NCBI GenBank assembly: GCA_900314795.1
Contig: OMWP01000019.1
Span: 1-48,808, forward strand
Direction of reading: 5' to 3'
Length of the DNA stretch: 48,808 bases
Source: an uncultured Eubacteriales bacterium
Lineage (GTDB): Bacteria > Bacillota > Clostridia > Oscillospirales > Acutalibacteraceae
Shown here: piece after piece, positions 1 to 6,701 of the stretch
Numbering within the stretch: the stretch's first letter is position 1
Layout: every line of letters begins with the position of its first letter
Program-made: the position numbers and the translations under genes
The notes under the pieces: model-generated
What the model saw: the letters and a program-made list of their open reading frames with translations, nothing else
Database searches by the model: none
Told to the model about the DNA's origin: nothing

Positions 1-240
1 GCGTCCTCGCGGGCTGCGCTTATTGGTAACGGTCAGGTATGACCGTTACCGTATCGCTTCGCCGCTCGTCCTTTCCCCAAAAAGCAGGCTTTTTGGGGAT
101 CCCGATCAACTTTCTGCACCGAAACTTGCTTGAAATCTTGCTTATTTTCAGTCCTTCGGAGTTTTGACGGAGCAGATTTTCGTCTGATCGCGGCAAAACC
201 GCAGGGAACCCTTGGCGGGTTCGCGAGGATTTTAACAAAG
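1..240. repeat. Non-coding repeat-like leader before thrC
   Basis: No convincing gene is seen here. Positions 25-35 and 40-50 form a perfect 11-bp inverted repeat around a GGTA loop. The two ends of the stretch share a short inverted sequence (TCCTCGCG near 5-12 and its complement near 223-230), and GTCTG/CAGAT-type small hairpins lie between. This is the look of a small non-autonomous element or interspersed repeat. A 72-codon minus-strand reading frame across it has no ribosome binding site and an Arg/Ser/Lys-rich composition typical of translated repeat DNA, so it is not called as a gene. Confidence 0.4.
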
Positions 241-286
241 AGTAGGCGGAAATCTGCCCGTCAAAACCACGGTTCGGATTATTAGT

Positions 287-306
287 GTCACCCTAAGGAG
301 GGTCAC
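287..306 (+). promoter_or_regulatory. Hairpin containing the thrC ribosome binding site
   Basis: GTCACCCT and AGGGTCAC flank a short loop two bases before the thrC ATG. They pair with one C-C mismatch. The AAGGAGG ribosome binding site (295-301) lies in the loop and 3' arm, so the hairpin could limit initiation. No T-box or other known riboswitch was recognised upstream. The regulatory role is inference. Confidence 0.35.
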
Positions 307-307
307 T

Positions 308-1822
308 ATGTTTTACAACTCTACTCAGGATAAAAGTAAGGCTGTTCTGTCCGCTCAGGCGATCGCGCAGGGCATTTCACAGGACGGCGGTTTATTTGTG
401 CCCGAGAGCTTCCCTCAGATCACCGAAGAGGAGCTTAAAGCGATGCTCTCGATGTCCTATCAGGACAGGGCAAAATGCATTATCGCAAAGTACCTGACCG
501 ATTTCACCGAGGAGGAGATCGCCGACTGCGTCGACAGCGCCTATACCGTCGAGAAGTTCGGCTCTGAGAATCCCGCTCCGATCGCGACGGTCGATTTCAA
601 CGGCGCTGAGCTGAATCTCTTGGAGCTTTGGCACGGCCCCACCTGCGCCTTCAAGGATATGGCGCTGCAGATTTTGCCGCATTTTCTCACCAAGTCGCTG
701 AAAAAGGCAGGCGGCGGCAAGGACGCGGTCATTCTGGTCGCGACCTCCGGCGATACCGGCAAGGCGGCGCTCGAGGGCTTCAAGGACGTTGATCATACCA
801 AGATCATCGTATTCTACCCGGTCAACGGCGTATCCGCGATGCAGAAGCACCAGATGAATACGCAGGAGGGCGACAACGTCTATGTCTGCGCCATCCGCGG
901 CAACTTCGACGACGCCCAGACCGCGGTCAAGAAGATCTTTACCGATACCGATACACAGGCGGTTTTGAACGAACACAACATGATGTTCAGCTCCGCGAAC
1001 TCCATCAACTGGGGTCGCCTGCTGCCGCAGATCGTCTACTATGTGTCCGCATACTGCGACATGGTGAACAAGGGCAAGGTCGCTTTCGGCGACAAGATCA
1101 ACATCACCGTACCCACCGGCAACTTCGGCAACATCCTCGCCGGTTACTATGCCTATCAGATGGGTCTGCCGGTCAAGAAGTTCATCTGCGCGTCCAACTC
1201 CAACAACGTACTCACCGATTTCATCCGAACCGGCGTTTACAATAAAAATCGTGATTTCTACACCACCGTATCTCCCTCGATGGATATCCTGGTATCCTCG
1301 AACCTCGAGCGCTTGCTCTACTGTATGTCGGGCAACAACGACGTCGAGACCAAGGGTTATATGGATCTCTTGAAGACTGAAGGCGTGTACACGGTATCGG
1401 CACCCCTGCAGGATAAGCTGCAGTCGATGTTCTGGGGCGGCTATGCCGACGAGGACGCGACCAAGAGAACGATCCACGATCTCTTTGAGCAGCAGCATTA
1501 TCTCTGCGACACCCATACCGCCGTGGCGGTCAGCGTGTGCGATGCGTACATCCGCGAGACAGGGGATAAGACTCCCGTCGTGATCGCCTCCACCGCCAGC
1601 CCCTACAAATTCTCTAAGGCGGTGCTCGGCGCGCTCGATCAGGGCAAGATGCCCGAGAGTGAATTCGACATGGTCGAACAGCTCCATAAGCTCACCGGCG
1701 CAGAGGTGCCCGCACCGCTCGCTTCCCTGCGCGGCAAGCAAACGCGTTTTTCCGATGTGACCGATAAGGAAGATATGCAGAGCGTCGTCCTCGGTGCACT
1801 GGGGATCGATACGAATCCTTGA
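308..1822 (+). CDS. thrC: Threonine synthase
   Basis: This is a 504-residue PLP enzyme that converts O-phospho-L-homoserine to L-threonine, the last step of threonine synthesis, in the cytoplasm. The family motif LWHGPTCAFKDMAL is present; its Lys (residue 116) is the expected Schiff-base lysine. A glycine-rich phosphate-binding segment (ATSGDTGKAAL) follows, and later PTGNFGNILAGYYA. The N-terminus (DGGLFVPE) and the length fit the long bacterial/yeast-like threonine synthase class (about 500 residues). The ATG start has AAGGAGG six bases upstream. The next gene follows after 55 bases on the same strand, so cotranscription is possible. The identification is firm; regulation is unknown apart from the hairpin over the ribosome binding site. 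Confidence 0.95.
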   Translation: MFYNSTQDKSKAVLSAQAIAQGISQDGGLFVPESFPQITEEELKAMLSMSYQDRAKCIIAKYLTDFTEEEIADCVDSAYTVEKFGSENPAPIATVDFNGAELNLLELWHGPTCAFKDMALQILPHFLTKSLKKAGGGKDAVILVATSGDTGKAALEGFKDVDHTKIIVFYPVNGVSAMQKHQMNTQEGDNVYVCAIRGNFDDAQTAVKKIFTDTDTQAVLNEHNMMFSSANSINWGRLLPQIVYYVSAYCDMVNKGKVAFGDKINITVPTGNFGNILAGYYAYQMGLPVKKFICASNSNNVLTDFIRTGVYNKNRDFYTTVSPSMDILVSSNLERLLYCMSGNNDVETKGYMDLLKTEGVYTVSAPLQDKLQSMFWGGYADEDATKRTIHDLFEQQHYLCDTHTAVAVSVCDAYIRETGDKTPVVIASTASPYKFSKAVLGALDQGKMPESEFDMVEQLHKLTGAEVPAPLASLRGKQTRFSDVTDKEDMQSVVLGALGIDTNP

Positions 1823-1877
1823 TAAAAAGATTGAATAAGATATCAGAGATAAAGGTTTTTATTAAGGAGTAGTATAT

Positions 1878-2570
1878 ATGAGCCTTTTTGCGATCGCAGA
1901 TCTGCATCTGTCGCTCGGCACCGACAAGCCGATGGATGTGTTCCGCGGCTGGACGGACTATGTCGATCGCCTCAAAGCGAACTGGGAGCGGCTCGTGACC
2001 GATGACGATACCGTTGTCGTCGCGGGGGATATCTCGTGGGCGATGAAGCTCGAGGAGTGTGACGCGGATTTTTCGTTCATCCACTCGCTTCCCGGTCAAA
2101 AGCTCTTTCTCAAGGGCAACCACGATTACTGGTGGCAGACCAAGAAGAAGCTCGACGATTACCTCGCCGACCGCGGCTTTGACACGATCAGGATCCTGTT
2201 CAACAACGCGTTCCTAATCGAGGGCAGAACCGTTTGCGGCACCCGCGGCTGGTATTACGACAAAGAGGGCGAGCACGATATCAAGGTCATCAACCGTGAG
2301 ATCGGACGGCTCAAAATGTCATATGCCGAAGCAAAGAAGCTCAGCGACGCGCCGCCCATCGTCTTTCTCCACTATCCGCCCGTATATGGCGATGTGGAAT
2401 GTGAGGAGATCATGCAAGCGCTCTTGGAGCTCGGCGTTAAGGAATGCTACTACGGTCATCTGCACGGTGAGCGTACCCATCAAAACGCCGTGATCGGTAA
2501 CTACAAGGGCATCAACTTCCATCTGATCGCCTGCGACTACACCAAATTCGTCCCCGTTTTGGTACGATGA
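1878..2570 (+). CDS. Calcineurin-like metallophosphoesterase
   Basis: This 230-residue protein has the ordered metal-binding motifs of the calcineurin-like phosphoesterase fold: ADLHL near the N-terminus, GDISW, GNHDYWW, HYPP and GHLHG near the C-terminus. Such enzymes bind two metal ions and hydrolyse phosphomonoesters or diesters; the substrate cannot be deduced. There is no signal peptide or membrane segment, so it is cytoplasmic. The ATG at 1878 follows an AAGGAG site. The gene lies between thrC and trigger factor, and a nested repeat begins three bases after its stop codon. It resembles YkuE/YfcE-type housekeeping phosphoesterases of Clostridia only in general layout. Confidence 0.85.
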   Translation: MSLFAIADLHLSLGTDKPMDVFRGWTDYVDRLKANWERLVTDDDTVVVAGDISWAMKLEECDADFSFIHSLPGQKLFLKGNHDYWWQTKKKLDDYLADRGFDTIRILFNNAFLIEGRTVCGTRGWYYDKEGEHDIKVINREIGRLKMSYAEAKKLSDAPPIVFLHYPPVYGDVECEEIMQALLELGVKECYYGHLHGERTHQNAVIGNYKGINFHLIACDYTKFVPVLVR

Positions 2571-2573
2571 TAA

Positions 2574-2757
2574 AGGCTCCCTTTGGTAAAGGTGAGTTGT
2601 TGTCCAAATCTTTTGAGGTGCTGTCAAAATCTTGATTTTGGTTACAGCACCCATTCGTTAGCTGATTTGGGGTACAACAACCATACACCGGAGAGCTGTC
2701 ACCAAAGGTGACTGAGGGATTGCACGGATTGTACGAGCGTTCAGCGAGTAACCAACA
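2574..2757. repeat. Triply nested hairpin repeat
   Basis: The outer element has the same ends as the copy at 36312-36390 (AGGCTCC...GGTAAA at the left, GAGCTGTC...GACTGAGG...GAGCG at the right). Its first hairpin is interrupted by a second element with stem GTTGTTGT/ACAACAAC and inner CCAAATC/GATTTGG. That element's loop is interrupted again by a third, with stem GGTGCTGT/ACAGCACC. The same double nest recurs near 45065-45155. It begins just after the metallophosphoesterase stop codon. Confidence 0.75.
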
Positions 2758-2872
2758 ATATAAACTTTACAAATTATACATAGTATTTTATTACCATGTG
2801 TGATATATTATTTGGCAGTACCGCCGAGCGGTGCGCTGAAAACGAAATGATTCATTCAGGAGGAATAGAATA

Positions 2873-4150
2873 ATGGCTTTAAAATCATCAAATTTAACTG
2901 CAACCAACACCTATGAGGTAGAGGTAGAAGTAGACGGCAAAACCTTTATGGAGGCTGTTGCGAAGGTATTCAAAAAACAGGCGAAGAAGCTCGCAGTCCC
3001 CGGCTTCCGCAAGGGTAAAGCGCCCCGCGCCATCATCGAGAAGATGTACGGCGAGGATGTTTTCTATGACGACGCCATGCAGGATTGCTATCCCGACGCG
3101 CTGGACGAGGCTTGTGAGGCGGCAGGCTTAAAGGTCATCACCGTCACCGGTCTTGAGGCGACCCACGTTTCCAAGGAAGGCTTTACCTTCAAGGCGACCG
3201 TCGTTGTTGAGCCCGAGATCGAGATCAAGGACTATGACGGCATCGAGGTCGAGAAGCTCTCCACCGAGGTCACCGACGAGATGATCGACGAGGAGATCGA
3301 CCGCGTTCGTGAGCGCAACAGCCGCATGATCACCGTTGAGGATCGCGCCGCAGAGAACGGCGACACCGTTGTCATCGACTTCGAGGGCTTCTGCGACGGC
3401 GAAGCGTTCGAGGGCGGCAAGGCGGAGGAATATAACCTCGAGCTCGGCTCCGGCAACTTTATCCCCGGCTTTGAGGAGCAGATCGTCGGTCACAACACCG
3501 GCGACGAATTCGATATCGACGTCAAGTTCCCCGAGGAGTATCAGGCTGAGAACCTCAAGGGCAAGGACGCTGTTTTCAAGATCAAGCTCCACGAGATCAA
3601 GACCAAGGAGCTCCCCGAGGTCGACGATGATTTCGTCAAGGATGTTTCCGAGAAGGATACCGTCGCCGAGTACCGCGACGAGCTCAAGGAGCAGATCGCA
3701 AAGCGCCTGGAGAGTGAATCCGAGCGCGATCTCGACGATAAGCTGACCAACGCGATCATCGAGAAGGTCGAGGGCGAGATCCCCGAGCAGATGTATGACA
3801 GAGAGGCACAGAACATGGTGCGCGAGATGGATATGCGTCTGCGTCAGCAGGGCATGGACTTCGACACCTACATGAAGTACACCGGCATGGACGCAAACGC
3901 CGTCCTCGAGATGTACAAGCCCGAGGCTCAGCGCAGAGTCAAGATGCGTTTAGCGCTCGAGAAGATCGCTGAGCTCGAGAAGATCGAGCCCACCGAGGAA
4001 GAGATCAATGCGGAGTATGACAAGATGGCTGAGGCTTACAACATGGAAGCCGACAAGGTCAAGGAGATCATCCCCGTTGACAGCATCAAGGAAGACCTCG
4101 GCGTCCAGCTCGCGATGAAGCACATCAAGGACAACGCGGTCATCAAATAA
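2873..4150 (+). CDS. tig: Trigger factor (ribosome-bound chaperone, PPIase)
   Basis: This 425-residue protein has the three trigger factor domains. Residues 1 to about 145 form the ribosome-binding domain with the signature GFRKGKAPR. Residues about 155-245 form an FKBP-type prolyl isomerase domain (GDTVVIDFEGFCDG, LGSGNFIPGFEEQIVG). The rest is the helical C-terminal chaperone domain, rich in Glu and Lys. It binds nascent chains at the ribosome exit tunnel. The ATG is preceded by CAGGAGGAATAGAATA. The order tig-clpP-clpX-lon-engB is the conserved Firmicutes protein quality-control cluster. The 240-bp gap to clpP holds a repeat element, so clpP may have its own promoter. Confidence 0.97.
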   Translation: MALKSSNLTATNTYEVEVEVDGKTFMEAVAKVFKKQAKKLAVPGFRKGKAPRAIIEKMYGEDVFYDDAMQDCYPDALDEACEAAGLKVITVTGLEATHVSKEGFTFKATVVVEPEIEIKDYDGIEVEKLSTEVTDEMIDEEIDRVRERNSRMITVEDRAAENGDTVVIDFEGFCDGEAFEGGKAEEYNLELGSGNFIPGFEEQIVGHNTGDEFDIDVKFPEEYQAENLKGKDAVFKIKLHEIKTKELPEVDDDFVKDVSEKDTVAEYRDELKEQIAKRLESESERDLDDKLTNAIIEKVEGEIPEQMYDREAQNMVREMDMRLRQQGMDFDTYMKYTGMDANAVLEMYKPEAQRRVKMRLALEKIAELEKIEPTEEEINAEYDKMAEAYNMEADKVKEIIPVDSIKEDLGVQLAMKHIKDNAVIK

Positions 4151-4169
4151 GTTACCCTAAGCGTATAAA

Positions 4170-4332
4170 AGCCTTCCCCTTGAGGGGAAGGTGTCACCGT
4201 TAAGGTGACGGATGAGGTGGAAACGCTTCCACCCCATCTCTTGTATTGCTTAATCGGATAGGTTTCCACCTCATCCGACCTTTTCGACTCTTCAGGAGCC
4301 GAAAAGCCCACCTTCCCCTCAAGGGGAAGGCT
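4170..4332. repeat. MITE-like element with 24-bp terminal inverted repeats
   Basis: Positions 4170-4193 and 4309-4332 are perfect 24-base inverted copies. Each arm is itself a hairpin (CTTCCCC..GGGGAAG). Internal segments (GTGTCACC..GGTGAC, GGATGAGGTGGAAA and its complement) also pair. A related 150-bp copy is at 9852-10001. No open reading frame lies inside and no clear target-site duplication is visible. It separates tig from clpP. Confidence 0.8.
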
Positions 4333-4391
4333 CCGGTGCATAATCACTGCAACTTTAACCATACTATAATACTGCGAAAGGAAGATCATTT

Positions 4392-4973
4392 ATGGCATTA
4401 GTACCTTATGTAGTAGAACAAACCAATCGCGGAGAGCGTTCCTATGACATCTTCTCCCGTTTGTTGAATGACAGAATTATCATGCTCAATGAAGAGGTCA
4501 ACGCGACGACCGCCAGTCTGGTCGTCGCCCAGCTGCTTTACCTCGAGGGTCAGGATCCCAACAAGGATATTTCCCTCTATATCAATTCCCCCGGCGGTTC
4601 CGTCACCGACGGCATGGCGATCTATGACACCATGCAGTATATCAAGTGTGACGTTTCCACCATTTGTATGGGCATGGCGGCTTCCATGGGCGCGTTCCTG
4701 TTGGCAGCCGGTACCAAGGGCAAGCGTTACGCACTGCCCAACGCCGATATCATGATCCACCAGCCCTCGGGCGGCGCACAGGGTCAGGCGACCGATATCG
4801 AGATCCATACCCAGCATATCCTGCATACCAAGCAGAAGCTCAACGAGATCCTTGCCAAAAACACCGGCCAGCCGCTCGAGACCATCAAGCAGGATACCGA
4901 GCGCGACAACTTCATGACCGCTCAGCAGGCGCTGGAATACGGCCTGATCGACAAGGTAATTGAACACCGCTGA
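4392..4973 (+). CDS. clpP: ATP-dependent Clp protease proteolytic subunit
   Basis: This 193-residue serine peptidase has the normal ClpP length. The catalytic triad is visible with standard numbering: Ser98 in [11 protein letters not shown], His123 in MIHQPSGG and Asp172 in ERDNFM. The oligomerisation motif [17 protein letters not shown] is intact. It forms the tetradecameric chamber that degrades proteins fed by ClpX, encoded next. The start has GAAAGGAAG upstream. A TATAAT at 4365-4370 could be a -10 box giving a short leader, but no good -35 was found. No CtsR-like operator was recognised. Confidence 0.97.
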   Translation: MALVPYVVEQTNRGERSYDIFSRLLNDRIIMLNEEVNATTASLVVAQLLYLEGQDPNKDISLYINSPGGSVTDGMAIYDTMQYIKCDVSTICMGMAASMGAFLLAAGTKGKRYALPNADIMIHQPSGGAQGQATDIEIHTQHILHTKQKLNEILAKNTGQPLETIKQDTERDNFMTAQQALEYGLIDKVIEHR

Positions 4974-4985
4974 TTGATATCATTT

Positions 4986-5010
4986 GTAGGGGAGGGGCTT
5001 GCTCCTCCCG
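4986..5010. repeat. Single copy of the GTAGGGGAGGGG...CTCCTCCC hairpin repeat
   Basis: This 25-base G-rich hairpin module sits between clpP and clpX. It is the simplest form of the family found in many gaps (for example 6505, 20278, 40980, 41182, 41380, 41671, 45413 and 48500). It has no T-tract, so it is not a classical terminator. Confidence 0.7.
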
Positions 5011-5076
5011 AATAGAATCGTATGCGGGTATCCGATAAAGACGATTCATGACAGGATATCAAGTAAGGAGATTCGT

Positions 5077-6372
5077 ATGTCAGGAAAAAGAAAAGACGAC
5101 AACGTATATTGCTCTTTCTGCGGCAAGCCGCAGGAGATGGTAGGGCGTCTGATCGCCGGCAACGGCGTGTATATCTGTGATCGCTGCATCGATCTGTGCA
5201 TGTCGATCTTGGAGGACGGTGAGCCCGAGCCGGTCGAGATGCCGAAGGAAACCACGGTTTCCAAAGACAAACTCTTAAAGCCGACAGAGATCAAAAAGAT
5301 CCTCGATGAATATGTCATCGGTCAGGATGTCGCCAAAAAGACGCTCTCGGTAGCGGTCTACAACCACTACAAGCGTGTGTTCAATCACGACGACAACGTG
5401 GAGTTCTCCAAGTCCAATGTGCTGATGCTCGGCCCCACCGGCGTGGGTAAGACCCTGCTCGCACAGACGCTTGCCAAGGCGCTCGATGTGCCCTTTGCGA
5501 TCGCGGACGCGACCACGCTCACCGAAGCGGGTTACGTCGGCGAGGATGTGGAGAACATCCTCTTAAAGCTGATCCAGGCGGCTGATTTCGATATCGAAAA
5601 GGCACAGCGCGGCATCATCTATATCGACGAGATCGATAAGATCGCCCGCAAGTCCGAGAACCCCTCCATCACCCGCGACGTCAGCGGCGAGGGTGTTCAG
5701 CAGGCGCTGTTGAAGATCGTCGAGGGTACCGTGGCGAACGTCCCTCCGCAGGGCGGCAGAAAGCACCCCCAGCAGGAGTTTTTGCAGATCGATACCAAGA
5801 ACATCCTCTTCATCTGCGCCGGCGCGTTCGACGGACTCGAAAAGGTCGTCAAAAAGCGCATGGGCTCCTCTGTGCTCGGCTTTGAGGCAGACGTTGTCGA
5901 TACCAACGAAGCACTCGAGAACGAGTGGATGAAGCACGTGACAGGTCACGACCTGATCAAATTCGGTATCATCCCCGAGCTGATCGGCAGACTGCCTGTT
6001 ATCGCGGCGCTTTCCGATCTATCTGAGGACGATATGGTGCGCGTGCTGACCGAGCCGAAGAACTCCGTCATCGCCCAGTATAAGCACCTGTTCAAGCTCG
6101 ATAACGTCGAGTTGCTCTTTGAGAAAGAAGCGCTCTACGCGATCGCGAAGAAGGCGAAGGATCAGAACACCGGCGCGCGCGGACTGCGCGGCATCATCGA
6201 AGGTCTGTTGATGGATCTGATGTTTGAAACGCCCTCCGATACCACGATCGAGAAGATCATCATCACCCGCGACGTGGTCGAGAACGGCGCCGAGGCGCAG
6301 ATCATCCGCAACGATTCCGCCTTCCCGCTCAAACACGAATTCGACGAAGAGGAACAGGACTCCGCTTCCTGA
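5077..6372 (+). CDS. clpX: ATP-dependent Clp protease ATP-binding subunit ClpX
   Basis: This 431-residue AAA+ unfoldase delivers substrates to ClpP. The N-terminal zinc-binding domain has Cys12, Cys15, Cys34 and Cys37 (CSFCGK and CDRCIDLC). Walker A is GPTGVGKT (119-126), the GYVG pore loop is at 152-155, and Walker B is IIYIDEID (about 180-187). The ClpP-docking loop reads LGF rather than the common IGF. The start at 5077 is chosen because AAGGAG lies seven bases before it and the protein then begins MSGKRKDD, as in homologues; an upstream in-frame extension to 4999 would translate repeat DNA. An acidic tail ends the protein. Confidence 0.97.
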   Translation: MSGKRKDDNVYCSFCGKPQEMVGRLIAGNGVYICDRCIDLCMSILEDGEPEPVEMPKETTVSKDKLLKPTEIKKILDEYVIGQDVAKKTLSVAVYNHYKRVFNHDDNVEFSKSNVLMLGPTGVGKTLLAQTLAKALDVPFAIADATTLTEAGYVGEDVENILLKLIQAADFDIEKAQRGIIYIDEIDKIARKSENPSITRDVSGEGVQQALLKIVEGTVANVPPQGGRKHPQQEFLQIDTKNILFICAGAFDGLEKVVKKRMGSSVLGFEADVVDTNEALENEWMKHVTGHDLIKFGIIPELIGRLPVIAALSDLSEDDMVRVLTEPKNSVIAQYKHLFKLDNVELLFEKEALYAIAKKAKDQNTGARGLRGIIEGLLMDLMFETPSDTTIEKIIITRDVVENGAEAQIIRNDSAFPLKHEFDEEEQDSAS

Positions 6373-6701
6373 TTTGATATCTCGCAATGTTTGATCATTT
6401 CTATTTTATCGCGAAGTAAATCACATTTTGTAGGGCGGGGGTTCACTCCCGCCGAATCCTTTCCGATAAACGGCATTTAACCGCGAAGCAAATCAATGCT
6501 TATTGTAGGGGAGGGGCTTGCTCCTCCCGTTACCCAAACCGATAAAAGGCTGTATGTAAAACGCATACAGCCTTATGCTGATTTTTAGAATACTGTGGAA
6601 ACACAGTACCGATCCAACTATCATTTACGAAACAAAATAAGGACGCGTGTCTATCCTGACTGATGATTAGCAAGAAAAAGACGCACGCGTCAAGGAGTAT
6701 T
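6373..6701. repeat. clpX-lon gap: two hairpin repeats, a long stem-loop and ACGCGT inverted repeats
   Basis: No gene is seen. GTAGGGCGGGGG..CCCGCCG (6430-6454) and GTAGGGGAGGGG..CTCCTCCC (6505-6529) are two copies of the hairpin family, joined by the usual AACCGCGAAGCAAATC linker. Near the lon start, GACGCGTGTC (6642-6651) and GACGCACGCGTC (6680-6691) form an imperfect inverted pair. The second, with its AAGAAAAAGACGC prefix, is shared with a repeat at 38900-38920. Whether these affect lon expression is unknown. Confidence 0.6.
6546..6574. terminator. Strong stem-loop between clpX and lon
   Basis: AAGGCTGTATG and CATACAGCCTT form an 11-bp perfect stem with a seven-base loop. On the plus strand, ATGCTGATTTTT follows at a short distance, so termination after clpX is plausible but not classical. 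Confidence 0.45.

Noticed and set aside
20-238. 72-codon minus-strand frame before thrC
   Set aside because: No ribosome binding site; composition looks like translated repeat DNA with an 11-bp palindrome inside.
240-307. T-box or other amino-acid riboswitch before thrC
   Set aside because: No T-box consensus or specifier/antiterminator structure could be found; only a small hairpin at the ribosome binding site.
392-1741. 449-codon open frame antisense to threonine synthase, and similar long antisense frames in tig, lon, fruA and the BMP-like gene
   Set aside because: They mirror GC-rich codon use of the real gene, lack ribosome binding sites and have no recognisable domains.
4986-5010. G-rich hairpins as ordinary transcription terminators
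   Set aside because: They lack T-tracts, occur between co-directed genes and in leaders, and come in nested and inverted copies.
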